A stretch of DNA of 64,000 bases, taken from contig NZ_JAJJWI010000002.1 in assembly GCF_020907275.1 (NCBI RefSeq), positions 271,432 through 335,431 on the forward strand, in the 5' to 3' direction. Each line of letters opens with the position of its first letter. Within the stretch, counting starts at the first letter, position 1. Position numbers and translations under genes: made by a program. Under the pieces are notes generated by a model. That model was not told the origin of the DNA and made no database searches. It was given only the letters and a program-made list of their open reading frames with translations. Source of the DNA: Pontibacter silvestris (GTDB lineage: Bacteria > Bacteroidota > Bacteroidia > Cytophagales > Hymenobacteraceae). Shown in pieces: positions 18,078 to 26,967 of the stretch.

Positions 18078-20255
18078 TTATCCTCTGAGTGCTTCCAGTT
18101 GCAGATTTAGCTGATCCATGCGTTTTTGAGCATCTGCAATCCTTCCTTCATATTCTTCACGAAGTTTATCGGCATTCTTAGAGCGCGCAAAAAATCCTAT
18201 GTTGGTCCGCAGTGTCTGTATATCGTTTTGCAGCTGAGAAATTTCACGTCGGACGGTTTGTTCCCGCTGGTGTAGTTTCTGCCCTGCATCCGGACTTTGC
18301 TTCAGACGATCAACCTGTAACCTGATTAACATATTATTGCGCTCATCAAACGTTAATTCAGGTACTATCTCCAGGTAGCGCTCCATTAATACTAAGAACT
18401 TCTCTTCGTTTTTGGTGCTGGTACGCCTGTTACTTTTGTCTAATGACCGCCATTGGGCTACAAAATCCTCAAACTCTTCTACTGATCCTGTAACATTAGG
18501 CTGCGAAAGCTTATCAGAAACTCTATCGCATATTTCCATTCTTTCTGCTGAGAGCCTCTCCTGTTCTGCCCCTCGCTGTTGTTCCTGAGTTTGCTTACGA
18601 TCAAAGAACTCATTGCAGGCTGCTCTGAAACGTTGCCAGATTTTATCAGAATATTTATCCGGAACACGGCCAATAGTTTTCCATTTCTTTTGCAGCTGAA
18701 TCAGCTTTTCCTTGGTTGTGTTCCAGTCAGTACTATCTTTCAGGCTTTCAGCCTCCTCACAAAGCTCCGTTTTAATGCGGAGGTTTTGCATCTTTTGCTC
18801 ATCCAGCCCTTTAAAGAACTGGTTTTTATGCTGGAAAAAAGCTTTGTAACTGCCCCAGAAGCTTTTGTTTACAGTTTCCGCATACTGCTTAGGCACAAGT
18901 CCAGCAGCTTCCCATTCGTCTTTCAGCTTCTGAATCTCGTCAGTCTTATCACGCCACTCATTAATCCTGTCCGTATTAAAGTTCTGGAAGCTTTCTAAGC
19001 GTTCCAACAAAATACGTTTCTTTGCCAGGTTCTCCGTTTCTCTCCCCTGACGCTCTTCCTGGTAAGCCCGTCTGCGCTCATGTACTTTCTCTGAAGCCTG
19101 TATAAATCGTTCCCAGATAGGGTCGCGCTGATCGTTTGGAACAGGACCAATATTTTTCCATTCCTCATGTAGATGGCGTAGTTCCTGAAGTGCTTTGTTG
19201 ATACTCTCTTCTCCGGCCAGTGCTTCGGCACGTTCAATTAATTGTAGCTTAGCATCAAGGTTTCGCTTACGGTCCAGCTCTTTCAGTTCAAAGAAAATGC
19301 TGCGGTTATTGTAGAAAATATCAAGAAGTGCGTGGTACGAATCCCACAGTTCCTGTGCTTCACCTGCCGGAACAGGTCCTATTGATTTCCAGTCAGACTG
19401 TAGTTTTTTTAATTCGTCGCTGCTGTTTTTGGTTTCTGCTGACTCTACTAATTCCCGTAATTTAGTAAGTAGTTCCTGCTTCCGTTGTAGATTACGCTGG
19501 CGCTGCTCTTCAGCATTCATCCGCTCCTGCGAACGAGCGTCTCGGTAAGCTGTCAGCAGCTTTTCAAGGCTTTGGTGCTCTGTAGAAGGGTGGTAATCGA
19601 AGTCTTCGTCAGTACCTCCCTCTTGCTTAAAACGCTCCAATGCTTCACTTCGTTCTTCCTGAAACCTCAGGTCATACTGCCTGTTTAATTCATTTATAAC
19701 ACGATGTTTCTTGCGGGCATCAGCACTTTTCAGTATGCTGTTAAGCTCCTTACGCAGATCGTTAATTGACAACTGACTGTAATCCACATGGTCATCCTCA
19801 TCCTCATGCTCTTCTTCGTCAGCATGTGAAGCAGAGGTGGCTGCAGTAATATTAGTATTCTCATTCGGTTCAGAAGTAGCCGTCGGAATGCTGGACCCCT
19901 CAGATGTAACAGCGTCCGGAGGAGGGCCTGAAGGGCCTGAAGCGGGTTCTGAGGCAGGTGCAGATACCGGGTCGGAAACATCAGTAGTAGCAGCGGCATA
20001 AGCTTCTGTTTTTTCCTCCGTTAGAGATTTCTCTTCCTGCGATGTTAATTCCGGCTGCATTTCTGGTTGAGCTTCTTTGGCAACTTCCGGAGCAGACTGC
20101 TGTTCGGAGCTACCTGTTGTGGCACTCCCTACAGGTTGTTCTACATTTTTTTCTACATCTTGTGTGCCACCTACATTCTGGCTTGTATTGTTCTGACTCT
20201 CTGGTTTATTTGCCTCAGCACCGGTGGTGTCAATATTTCTGTTATCAGTTGTCAT
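18078..20255 (-). CDS. DUF349 repeat coiled-coil protein
   Basis: A 725-residue soluble protein. The first 150 residues are disordered and rich in Glu, Pro, Ser and Thr, ending in an acidic patch (HADEEEHEDEDDHVDY). From about 160 the protein is helical and carries at least four DUF349 units, each marked by a Trp followed by an I-G-x-V-P-type turn: WKSIGPVP, WKNIGPVP, WEAAGLVP, WKTIGRVP, and a degenerate WRSLD. The C-terminus is a coiled coil (about 660-725). DUF349 proteins are common in Bacteroidota and their biochemical role is not settled. The gene starts 33 bp after yqgE ends on the same strand, so they are probably co-transcribed. Confidence 0.9.
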   Translation of the reverse strand: MTTDNRNIDTTGAEANKPESQNNTSQNVGGTQDVEKNVEQPVGSATTGSSEQQSAPEVAKEAQPEMQPELTSQEEKSLTEEKTEAYAAATTDVSDPVSAPASEPASGPSGPPPDAVTSEGSSIPTATSEPNENTNITAATSASHADEEEHEDEDDHVDYSQLSINDLRKELNSILKSADARKKHRVINELNRQYDLRFQEERSEALERFKQEGGTDEDFDYHPSTEHQSLEKLLTAYRDARSQERMNAEEQRQRNLQRKQELLTKLRELVESAETKNSSDELKKLQSDWKSIGPVPAGEAQELWDSYHALLDIFYNNRSIFFELKELDRKRNLDAKLQLIERAEALAGEESINKALQELRHLHEEWKNIGPVPNDQRDPIWERFIQASEKVHERRRAYQEERQGRETENLAKKRILLERLESFQNFNTDRINEWRDKTDEIQKLKDEWEAAGLVPKQYAETVNKSFWGSYKAFFQHKNQFFKGLDEQKMQNLRIKTELCEEAESLKDSTDWNTTKEKLIQLQKKWKTIGRVPDKYSDKIWQRFRAACNEFFDRKQTQEQQRGAEQERLSAERMEICDRVSDKLSQPNVTGSVEEFEDFVAQWRSLDKSNRRTSTKNEEKFLVLMERYLEIVPELTFDERNNMLIRLQVDRLKQSPDAGQKLHQREQTVRREISQLQNDIQTLRTNIGFFARSKNADKLREEYEGRIADAQKRMDQLNLQLEALRG

Positions 20256-20288
20256 AACTTCTCTTTATTGGTACAAAGTTAAGGAGCG

Positions 20289-20858
20289 TTAATTTAATCG
20301 CGGGTCTACCGGATAGTTTGAAAGCACTTTATACTTGCCGCCCATTTGGCGTAAGACGCTGCGCCAAAGGTTATCTGCATCCAAATTAAACAATTTATTC
20401 GCAGCATTGTTATTTACTATCCAAACATTTTTGTCAATTTCCTCCTGTAGCTGCCCCGGTGTCCAGCCTGAGTAGCCCAGGAAAAACCTGATTTCAGATG
20501 ACTTAGCCAAACCTGAACCTATCATAGCCTTGAGAACTTCAAAGTCACCGCCCCAGTATAAATCATCCATCAGGTGTACAGCTTGAGGTAGTTCTGCCAG
20601 TCTATGTACATAATGCAGGGTATTATATTGTACAGGGCCTCCTATTCCTAAATCAGCCTGAAAGCTTTCATCATAGATGTCAATGACATCAGAAAGCTTT
20701 AGGTTAGACATGCGGTTCAGTACCAGCCCAAATGAACCTTCATTTTCATGGCTGCAAAGTAATATCACGGTCCTTTCAAAATTAGGGTCTCCCATATATG
20801 GTTCAGATATTAACAAGCTACCGCCTTTTGGTTTTATCATCCTTACTTCTTCTTCCAT
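20289..20858 (-). CDS. yqgE: YqgE/AlgH family protein (DUF179)
   Basis: A 189-residue protein with the family signature GGSLLISEPYMGDPNFERTV, then LLCSHENEGSFGLVLNRM, a glycine-rich GIGGPVQ and the late motif FFLGYSGWTPGQLQEEI. No signal peptide or membrane segment is visible. The family is widespread and has a solved fold but no agreed function, although AlgH has been linked to alginate regulation in Pseudomonas. The ATG at 20856-20858 gives the usual N-terminus; a second Met at residue 7 is possible. It is the first gene of a two-gene unit with the DUF349 gene. Confidence 0.93.
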   Translation of the reverse strand: MEEEVRMIKPKGGSLLISEPYMGDPNFERTVILLCSHENEGSFGLVLNRMSNLKLSDVIDIYDESFQADLGIGGPVQYNTLHYVHRLAELPQAVHLMDDLYWGGDFEVLKAMIGSGLAKSSEIRFFLGYSGWTPGQLQEEIDKNVWIVNNNAANKLFNLDADNLWRSVLRQMGGKYKVLSNYPVDPRLN

Positions 20859-21075
20859 CTGTCATCCGTTTTAAGGTTTTCTATTTAAGAAACTATTTTA
20901 GAAAGATGTATCCCTCTGTTTCAGTTGCGTTAATTTCAGCAACTTTATTATTCTTACGCAAAGGATGCAATATTGTATTAATCTTGTTTGCAATACCCTA
21001 ATTTACATCCTTTCGATATTTTTACATAATCATTCTGAAATTTAACCTAAGCTATCACGCCTGAGCGAACCATAA

Positions 21076-21111
21076 TTTTGTTTATCTAGCTGGGATAATT
21101 TCATAATTTTG
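21076..21111 (+). promoter_or_regulatory. Candidate pdxH promoter
   Basis: CATAATTTTG occurs twice, at 21071-21080 and 21102-21111. The second copy gives a -7-type box TAATTTTG (consensus TAnnTTTG) at 21104-21111, and the TTTTG of the first copy lies 23 bp upstream, where a -33 TTTG would be expected. The spacer is slightly long. Transcription would begin just before the ATG at 21130. Confidence 0.4.
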
Positions 21112-21129
21112 ACCAAACCCAATGCAGAA

Positions 21130-21783
21130 ATGGCACTTAAACATAATATTGCAGATATTCGGATAAACTATTCCAAACAGGCACTTACAGAAGAATCTGT
21201 ATCCTCTAATGCTCTTGACCAGTTTCAGAGTTGGCTAGAGGAAGCAATACAGGCTCAGGCAGACGAAGCTACCGCTATGGTGCTTTCTACGGTTAATGAC
21301 GAAGGAAAGCCATCCGCCAGAGTCGTACTGTTGAAAGGCGTGAGCGAGACAGGTTTATTATTTTACACAAACTACAGCAGCCGTAAAGGACAGGAACTGG
21401 CCCAGAACCCTTATGCTGCGCTTACTTTTTTCTGGCCTGTGCTGGAGCGTCAGGTTCGCATAGAAGGCGTGGTGGTAAAAGTAGCACCTCAGCTATCTGA
21501 TGAATATTATCATAGTCGCCCAAAAGGGAGCCAGATTGGCGCCTGGGCTTCGCCTCAGAGCCAGGAGATAGAGAGCCGGGAACTGTTGGAGGAAAGAGAC
21601 AAGCAGTTTACAGAGCAGTTTGCTGCTTTAGATGAAATTCCGAGGCCAGAACATTGGGGAGGTTATGAACTGCAGCCCGAGCGGGTAGAATTCTGGCAAG
21701 GCAGACCAAATCGCCTTCATGACCGTATTGTTTTTGAACTGCTGGATAATAGTAACTGGCAGATAAAACGATTGGCACCCTGA
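21130..21783 (+). CDS. pdxH: Pyridoxamine/pyridoxine 5'-phosphate oxidase
   Basis: A 217-residue FMN enzyme that converts pyridoxamine or pyridoxine 5'-phosphate to pyridoxal 5'-phosphate. Clear motifs are PSARVVLLKGV, FYTNYSSRKGQEL, ERQVRIEG, YYHSRPKGSQIGAW and the C-terminal FWQGRPNRLHDRI..W.IKRLAP, all in the E. coli order. I chose the ATG at 21130 because the only upstream candidate, a TTG at 21109, adds seven residues and overlaps a promoter-like box. The length then matches E. coli PdxH closely. The DUF1015 gene follows after 39 bp on the same strand. Confidence 0.97.
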   Translation: MALKHNIADIRINYSKQALTEESVSSNALDQFQSWLEEAIQAQADEATAMVLSTVNDEGKPSARVVLLKGVSETGLLFYTNYSSRKGQELAQNPYAALTFFWPVLERQVRIEGVVVKVAPQLSDEYYHSRPKGSQIGAWASPQSQEIESRELLEERDKQFTEQFAALDEIPRPEHWGGYELQPERVEFWQGRPNRLHDRIVFELLDNSNWQIKRLAP

Positions 21784-21822
21784 ACCGGTGTCTTAAATTG
21801 TTAATAGACATTAACCATCTGA

Positions 21823-23121
21823 ATGACAGAAATACTCCCCCTGAAGCCCTGGCGTTACAACGACAAAATTGCTTTAGATATAGATGAACTTACCTCCCCT
21901 TTGTTTGATGTAGTATCGGCCAAGCAACGCGAGACCCTGTACCGAAACCCGTACAATAGCATTCATCTGTCAGTACCACGTGGTGAACGACCAGCTGAAG
22001 AAGCTGCTGTTTTACTACAGCAATGGAAAGATGAAGGCATTATTCAGCAAGACCCGCTGCCGGGTATCTATGTTTATTATCAGTACTTTCGTTTGCCGGG
22101 CAGTAGTAAAGAACACTGCCGCAAAGGATTTATCTGTAACATAAAAGCCTATGACTGGAATGAAGGGGTGCTGCTCCGGCACGAGAACACCATACCTGGT
22201 GCTGTAAATGATAGAATTGATCTATTGGAGAAAACGGAGCTAAACGCCAGTCCTACTCATGGTCTGTATGCTGACCCAGATTTTATACTAGAACCTTATA
22301 TGGATGAAAGTATAAAATCTCCTTTATATGAAACAGAAGATTACCAAGGCGTACGCGATGTGCTATCCGTAATACAGGACCACCATGTGATAAAGCTTTT
22401 TGTGCAGACCCTACAGAATAAGCAGGTTATTTTAGCTGATGGGCATCACCGCTACGAGGGCTCTTTGGAGTTTCGTAAAAAGAAGCTGAGGCAGAATCCC
22501 CAGCATACAGGTCAGGAGCCATATAATTACCATCTCATGTACCTGACAAATTCCGAACATGATGATCTGCGGGTGTTGCCGACACACCGCGTGCTACGAA
22601 GCATGAATCTTTCGGATGATGCATTCTTAAACCGTTTGCAGGAATATTTTTTAATTAAACCGATAGATGATGCTAGTGAATTGAATGAGGTGATTGCAGG
22701 TAAGAAGTGGGCTTTTGGCCTTTACCTTAGCGGCAGTGCTTACGCAATACGGTTAAAGCCGGAAATGCACCCTTTCATAAACTGGAACTTTCCCCAGGAA
22801 GTGAAAGACCTGGACCTGACTGTAATGCATTATTTCATTTTTGAAAAGATTTTAGGCATTTACAGAGCAGCCCAGCGCAGTTATGGTGGTTTAAGCTATA
22901 TCCGTAACTTTACTTCCTGCATTCGGCTTGTAGATGCCGGCGAGGCAAGAGTTGCTCTTATTACGAATGAAATAACTATGGATCAGGTAAAGCGGGTGAG
23001 TCGGAGTGGTGCCATTATGCCTCAGAAATCAACTTATTTCTATCCTAAAGTTATCTGTGGATTTTTATTTAGCTCAATAAAAGAAGATGAATTTGTCACG
23101 GCCACTGCTGCTTGCCTCTAA
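21823..23121 (+). CDS. DUF1015 family protein
   Basis: A 432-residue soluble protein. The opening ILPLKPWRYN and the strong motif VILADGHHRYEGSLEFRKK (about 203-222) define DUF1015. Other conserved pieces are LLRHENTIPG, LPTHRVLRSM and AQRSYGGLSYIRNF. I recall annotations of some homologues as HTH or phosphatase-like, but I know of no settled reaction. The last 35 bp overlap the start of maf in another frame, which suggests translational coupling in the pdxH-DUF1015-maf run. Confidence 0.9.
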   Translation: MTEILPLKPWRYNDKIALDIDELTSPLFDVVSAKQRETLYRNPYNSIHLSVPRGERPAEEAAVLLQQWKDEGIIQQDPLPGIYVYYQYFRLPGSSKEHCRKGFICNIKAYDWNEGVLLRHENTIPGAVNDRIDLLEKTELNASPTHGLYADPDFILEPYMDESIKSPLYETEDYQGVRDVLSVIQDHHVIKLFVQTLQNKQVILADGHHRYEGSLEFRKKKLRQNPQHTGQEPYNYHLMYLTNSEHDDLRVLPTHRVLRSMNLSDDAFLNRLQEYFLIKPIDDASELNEVIAGKKWAFGLYLSGSAYAIRLKPEMHPFINWNFPQEVKDLDLTVMHYFIFEKILGIYRAAQRSYGGLSYIRNFTSCIRLVDAGEARVALITNEITMDQVKRVSRSGAIMPQKSTYFYPKVICGFLFSSIKEDEFVTATAACL

Positions 23122-23668
23122 TTCCCCTCGCCGGAAAGAACTGCTTACCAGTTTAGGCTTGCCATTTGAAGTGCGAATAAAGGAAGTAAAGGAAGATTTT
23201 CCAGCGTCATTAAAGCGAGAGCAAATAGCTGAATTTCTGGCTTCGCATAAAGCGGATGCTTACCAGCAGGAACTTCAGAATGATGTACTCATTACAGCTG
23301 ATACTATTGTTTGCTTAGGCGACAAGGTGCTTAATAAACCTGCAAACTATGAGGAGGCTTATAAAATGCTTCGCTCCCTTTCCGGAACCTTTCATGATGT
23401 TATTACCGGTGTTTGCATCAGTACTAATGAAATGAAAAGTGTTTTCCATGACACTACCAAAGTTTTCTTTAAAGAGCTTTCGGATGCAGAAATTGATTAC
23501 TACATCACTAACTACAAACCATTAGACAAAGCCGGAGCCTATGGGATACAGGAGTGGATTGGGATGATAGGTATTGAGCGTATTGAAGGATCCTATTTTA
23601 ATGTGGTGGGCCTGCCAGTGCAGAAACTTTATACTCAATTAATAGAGTTAGGAATAGTGATCCATTAA
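23087..23668 (+). CDS. maf: Maf-family nucleoside triphosphate pyrophosphatase
   Basis: A 193-residue protein with the Maf N-terminal signature LLLASNSPRRKELL (S-x-R-R substrate loop), the catalytic Asp in ITADTIVCLGDKVLNKP, and RSLSGTFHDVITGV. The sequence YGIQEWIG near 147-154 fits the YhdE/dTTP-UTP subgroup better than the m7GTP subgroup. The enzyme hydrolyses non-canonical or excess nucleotides to monophosphates. The ATG at 23087 lies inside the end of the DUF1015 gene and gives the family N-terminus exactly. Confidence 0.96.
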   Translation: MNLSRPLLLASNSPRRKELLTSLGLPFEVRIKEVKEDFPASLKREQIAEFLASHKADAYQQELQNDVLITADTIVCLGDKVLNKPANYEEAYKMLRSLSGTFHDVITGVCISTNEMKSVFHDTTKVFFKELSDAEIDYYITNYKPLDKAGAYGIQEWIGMIGIERIEGSYFNVVGLPVQKLYTQLIELGIVIH

Positions 23669-23725
23669 AGTCATCTTTTTCAAATTTCGGCAGGAGCCAA
23701 TTACTGGGCCACAGCTTGAAATAGT

Positions 23726-23733
23726 TATCTTTG
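23726..23733 (+). promoter_or_regulatory. Candidate -7 promoter box for rlmI
   Basis: TATCTTTG matches the Bacteroidota TAnnTTTG consensus and lies 58 bp before the rlmI start. The position expected for the -33 box reads ATTACTG instead of TTTG, so the upstream element is weak. Confidence 0.4.
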
Positions 23734-23791
23734 TAGTTTAGCGGTACTGTAATATATTAATTACATCAAACAATTAGCTCATTTAATAAGA

Positions 23792-24976
23792 ATGTCTTTA
23801 ACTAAATTATATTTGGCTCCGGGTAAGGAGAATTCTTTAAAACGCTTTCATCCGTGGGTTTTTTCCGGTGCCATCCGAAAAGCTGAGGGAGATGCTGCTG
23901 AAGGTGATATTGTAGAAGTTTATTCCAGTAAGCAAGAGTTTTTGGGCATGGGGCATTATGCACCAGGCTCCATTGCCGTACGTATTTTTTCTTTTGAGCA
24001 GGTTGAACCGGACTTTGATTTCTGGAAAGCAAAAGTTCAAAAAGCTTATGATTACCGCAAACGCTTAGGGCTGGTAGATAATCCGCATACTGATGTTTAC
24101 CGGTTGATTTATGCGGAAGGTGATGGTGTATCGGGTTTAATTGTAGATGTTTATAAAGATACTGCCGTTGTTCAAACTCACACAGTGGGTATGTATAGAG
24201 TTCGGGAGCAAATAGCTAAGGCTTTGCAGGAGATATTCGGAAGCAAACTTAAAGCTATCTATGATAAAAGTGCAGAGTCCTTGCCCGCTAAAGCACCGGT
24301 AGAGGCGGTAAATGATTATCTGTTTGGCCAATCTTCCGGAGGAGTTGTTGTGACAGAAAATGAAAATCAGTTCTTCGTAGACTGGGAAAGCGGACAAAAA
24401 ACAGGTTTTTTTATTGATCAACGCGAGAACCGTGATTTATTGGCCCGCTACGTAAAAGACAAATCTGTTTTAAATACCTTTTGCTATACCGGTGGCTTTT
24501 CTGTTTATGCGCTGAATGCCGGAGCTAAAGAAGTTCACTCAGTAGACGTATCTAAAAAGGCGATAGAGCTTACTGTACGTAACGGGGAGTTAAGCCAGGC
24601 ACCGGAACGACATGAGGCATTTGCCGTTGACACTTTTGAGTTCTTAAAAGGCAAGGAAAATCAGTACGATGTTATTATACTAGACCCTCCTGCTTTTGCT
24701 AAGAGCCAGAAGGTGCGCCATAATGCCTTGATGGGCTATAAACGCCTGAATGCTGAGGCCATGAAAAAGATTAAACCAGGCGGAATCCTTTTTACTTTCT
24801 CCTGCTCACAGGTAGTTGATAAGTACTTGTTCAGCAACACAGTTATGGCAGCTGCTATTGAGGCAGGACGTAACATTAAGATTATGCATAACCTCTCTCA
24901 ACCTGCCGATCACCCTGTTTCTATTTTTCATCCCGAAGGAGAGTATTTGAAAGGCCTGGTGTTGATGGTGGAATAG
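23792..24976 (+). CDS. rlmI: RlmI-like class I rRNA (cytosine-C5) methyltransferase
   Basis: A 394-residue protein with an N-terminal PUA domain (about 1-75, starting LYLAPGKENSLKRFHPWVFS). The SAM-dependent domain has motif I VLNTFCYTGGFSVYALNAGA, an acidic end DVSKKAIEL, motif IV DVIILDPPAFAKSQ and the catalytic-type FTFSCSQ. E. coli RlmI makes m5C1962 in 23S rRNA with SAM as donor. The domain order and length fit RlmI, although the Bacteroidota group includes close paralogues, so the exact target base is inferred. It is a single-gene unit, ended by a hairpin shared with the convergent RsmF-like gene. Confidence 0.9.
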   Translation: MSLTKLYLAPGKENSLKRFHPWVFSGAIRKAEGDAAEGDIVEVYSSKQEFLGMGHYAPGSIAVRIFSFEQVEPDFDFWKAKVQKAYDYRKRLGLVDNPHTDVYRLIYAEGDGVSGLIVDVYKDTAVVQTHTVGMYRVREQIAKALQEIFGSKLKAIYDKSAESLPAKAPVEAVNDYLFGQSSGGVVVTENENQFFVDWESGQKTGFFIDQRENRDLLARYVKDKSVLNTFCYTGGFSVYALNAGAKEVHSVDVSKKAIELTVRNGELSQAPERHEAFAVDTFEFLKGKENQYDVIILDPPAFAKSQKVRHNALMGYKRLNAEAMKKIKPGGILFTFSCSQVVDKYLFSNTVMAAAIEAGRNIKIMHNLSQPADHPVSIFHPEGEYLKGLVLMVE

Positions 24977-25000
24977 GTTGTAGTGTATTTAGACTGATAA

Positions 25001-25039
25001 ACAATATAGGCTGCACTTACAATGTGTAGCCTATATTGT
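25001..25039. terminator. Bidirectional hairpin between rlmI and the RsmF-like gene
   Basis: A 12-bp perfect stem (25001-25012 with 25028-25039) around a 15-nt loop lies between two convergent genes, 25 bp from each stop codon. Confidence 0.75.
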
Positions 25040-25062
25040 ATAGTTATCATAAACTTACTTTT

Positions 25063-26460
25063 CTAAGCAATCACGCCCTGTGGCAACTCCTGTGGAAGGT
25101 CCATTCGTATCCGCCACTCTTTAGGAAAGTAGTTGTTTATCCGGTTCCCAACCTGTTTTGCCCAACCTAATGGGATATTCTGATACTGCAGTAGAAGCCA
25201 CTCATTACCGCTGCTGCCGAGGTTAATGTCTTCTTTGCGTAAATATCGTAATGCTTGTTCCATGTCTAGGTCTACAACGGCAAAGGCTTTTTTGTTCAGA
25301 TGCTGCGATAAAGCGAGTGGGTGTAAAGGCTTTAATTTTTTACCCTTTACTTCTGCAATTTCGGTCCCGGCATAAATCACATAAAGCTTCTGGTAAACCT
25401 CATCCGCAGCCTCAAACAAATTAGCCGGAATAGCTGACAATATTTCGCCATACTGCAGCCACTCATACTCCTCTGGTTTCTGAAACCAGTTTTGTACCAA
25501 CTCCCGCTCTTTTTTACCTGCAGTTGTTAGCTTGTATTTTTTCTTCCTGCTGCTTTTAGGACTGCTTTCTGTTCCGCCAGCTTTACGCATTACAGCCATA
25601 AAAAAGCCTTCGCCATTCACTTTGTGCGGATAAAAGCGATAACCTGTTATTCCATTTAGCTGCGCTGGCACTATTCCCCACTCCGGCTGAAGCTCCAGCT
25701 GAACACTTTCAATTTGCTCCTGTGCTGCAAGCCATGCCATATTCTCTTCATTCTCCTGTTCATTCCAGGTACAGGTGCTATAAACTAACATGCCTCCTGG
25801 CTTTAGAGCATCCCATACATCCATCAGAATGCGCTGCTGGCGCAGTGCGCATAAATTAACGTTTTCCTCAGACCACTCTTCTATCGCCTGCGGATCTTTA
25901 CGGAACATACCTTCACCACTGCATGGGGCATCTATCACCATCACATCAAAGAAAGAGGGCAGTTTTCCAAAATCACGGGGATCATTGCTGGTAACAAGTA
26001 CATTGCCACTGCCCCACTTGGTAATGTTTTCAGCCAATATATTAGCCCTGCTCCTGATGACTTCATTAGAAACAAGTAAGCTGCCAGCAGACAGTAAGCT
26101 GGCAATATGGGTCGATTTACCACCCGGAGCGCCACATAAATCCAGTACCTGCAATGGCTGGGAAAGATCACATGTTTGTTTAAAGGCCTGCTCCAGAAAC
26201 ATGGAACTTGCCTCCTGTACATAATATGCGCCCGCATGAATAAGCGGGTCTAAGGTAAAAAGCGGGCGTTCTGGTAAATAAAAGCCACTTGTTGTCCAGG
26301 GCACCAGCGGTAAATTTACTGAAAGCCCAGGCACTTTGGCTCTGTTAATTCTGATGCTGACAGGTGCCGGCTGCGCAAGAGCTTCTTCAAAAGCTCTGTA
26401 ATCCTGAGCCAGCAGGCGTTGCATGCGTTCTGTAAAAGTATTCGGAAGTTGCATATTCAT
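25063..26460 (-). CDS. RsmF/NOL1-NOP2-sun type RNA m5C methyltransferase
   Basis: From the ATG at 26458-26460 the product is 465 residues; an upstream TTG adds only a non-conserved leader. The SAM motif is QVLDLCGAPGGKSTH. The two catalytic Cys lie in VIDAPCSGEGMFRKDP and LVYSTCTWNEQENEEN, the paired pattern of this class. A C-terminal region (about 290-465) has the PUA-like features of RsmF/YebU (LHPLALS, WLLLQYQNIPLGWAKQ). E. coli RsmF methylates C1407 of 16S rRNA. The mutT gene lies upstream on the same strand with a 38-bp gap, so both may be on one transcript. Confidence 0.9.
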   Translation of the reverse strand: MNMQLPNTFTERMQRLLAQDYRAFEEALAQPAPVSIRINRAKVPGLSVNLPLVPWTTSGFYLPERPLFTLDPLIHAGAYYVQEASSMFLEQAFKQTCDLSQPLQVLDLCGAPGGKSTHIASLLSAGSLLVSNEVIRSRANILAENITKWGSGNVLVTSNDPRDFGKLPSFFDVMVIDAPCSGEGMFRKDPQAIEEWSEENVNLCALRQQRILMDVWDALKPGGMLVYSTCTWNEQENEENMAWLAAQEQIESVQLELQPEWGIVPAQLNGITGYRFYPHKVNGEGFFMAVMRKAGGTESSPKSSRKKKYKLTTAGKKERELVQNWFQKPEEYEWLQYGEILSAIPANLFEAADEVYQKLYVIYAGTEIAEVKGKKLKPLHPLALSQHLNKKAFAVVDLDMEQALRYLRKEDINLGSSGNEWLLLQYQNIPLGWAKQVGNRINNYFPKEWRIRMDLPQELPQGVIA

Positions 26461-26512
26461 GTAAAGGTACTGTAAAAGCAGGCAGGTTGAAAGTCTCAAA
26501 AGCCTTAACTAT

Positions 26513-26899
26513 CTACTTCTTCCGTCTGATGTATTCTTCTACAATGGGAAGATCAGCAGGGCACCAGTTGTATCTGTTAAGATCTTTAGCTGATACCCAA
26601 TTGTAAGCAACATGTTCGCGTAATGCTATTGTTCCGCTTTTGTATTGACAGACATAAGGAATCAGGTTAACCATAAAGTTACCATAATTATGTTCGACAG
26701 GAGTTAAACGTAAACCAAGCTCTACTTGTAAGTTCAACTCTTCTTCAATTTCCCTAATCAGGCAATCTGTTTCCGTTTCACTGGGCTCTATTTTGCCCCC
26801 GGGAAACTCCCACAGCAAGGCCTGCGATTTATGCGGGCCACGTTGAGTAATTAACACTTGCTGATTTTTTTCGATAATAGCACAGGTTACTTTTAACAT
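26513..26899 (-). CDS. mutT: MutT-type Nudix pyrophosphohydrolase
   Basis: The ATG at 26897-26899 gives a 128-residue protein starting MLKVTCAIIEKNQQVLITQR; an upstream TTG would add nine unconserved residues. The Nudix box is complete (GGKIEPSETETDCLIREI followed by EEELNL, with the REIEEE metal ligands). PHKSQALLWEFPGGK matches the 8-oxo-dGTPase subgroup, which removes oxidised dGTP from the nucleotide pool. The late motif YNWVSAKDLNRYNWCPADLP is also typical of MutT. It lies just upstream of the RsmF-like gene on the same strand. Confidence 0.92.
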   Translation of the reverse strand: MLKVTCAIIEKNQQVLITQRGPHKSQALLWEFPGGKIEPSETETDCLIREIEEELNLQVELGLRLTPVEHNYGNFMVNLIPYVCQYKSGTIALREHVAYNWVSAKDLNRYNWCPADLPIVEEYIRRKK

Positions 26900-26967
26900 A
26901 ATGTCTTCTTCATTTATTAATATCAATATGTACTCTTTAGCTAAGCTAATTGCTAAGAAGCCTTGCC

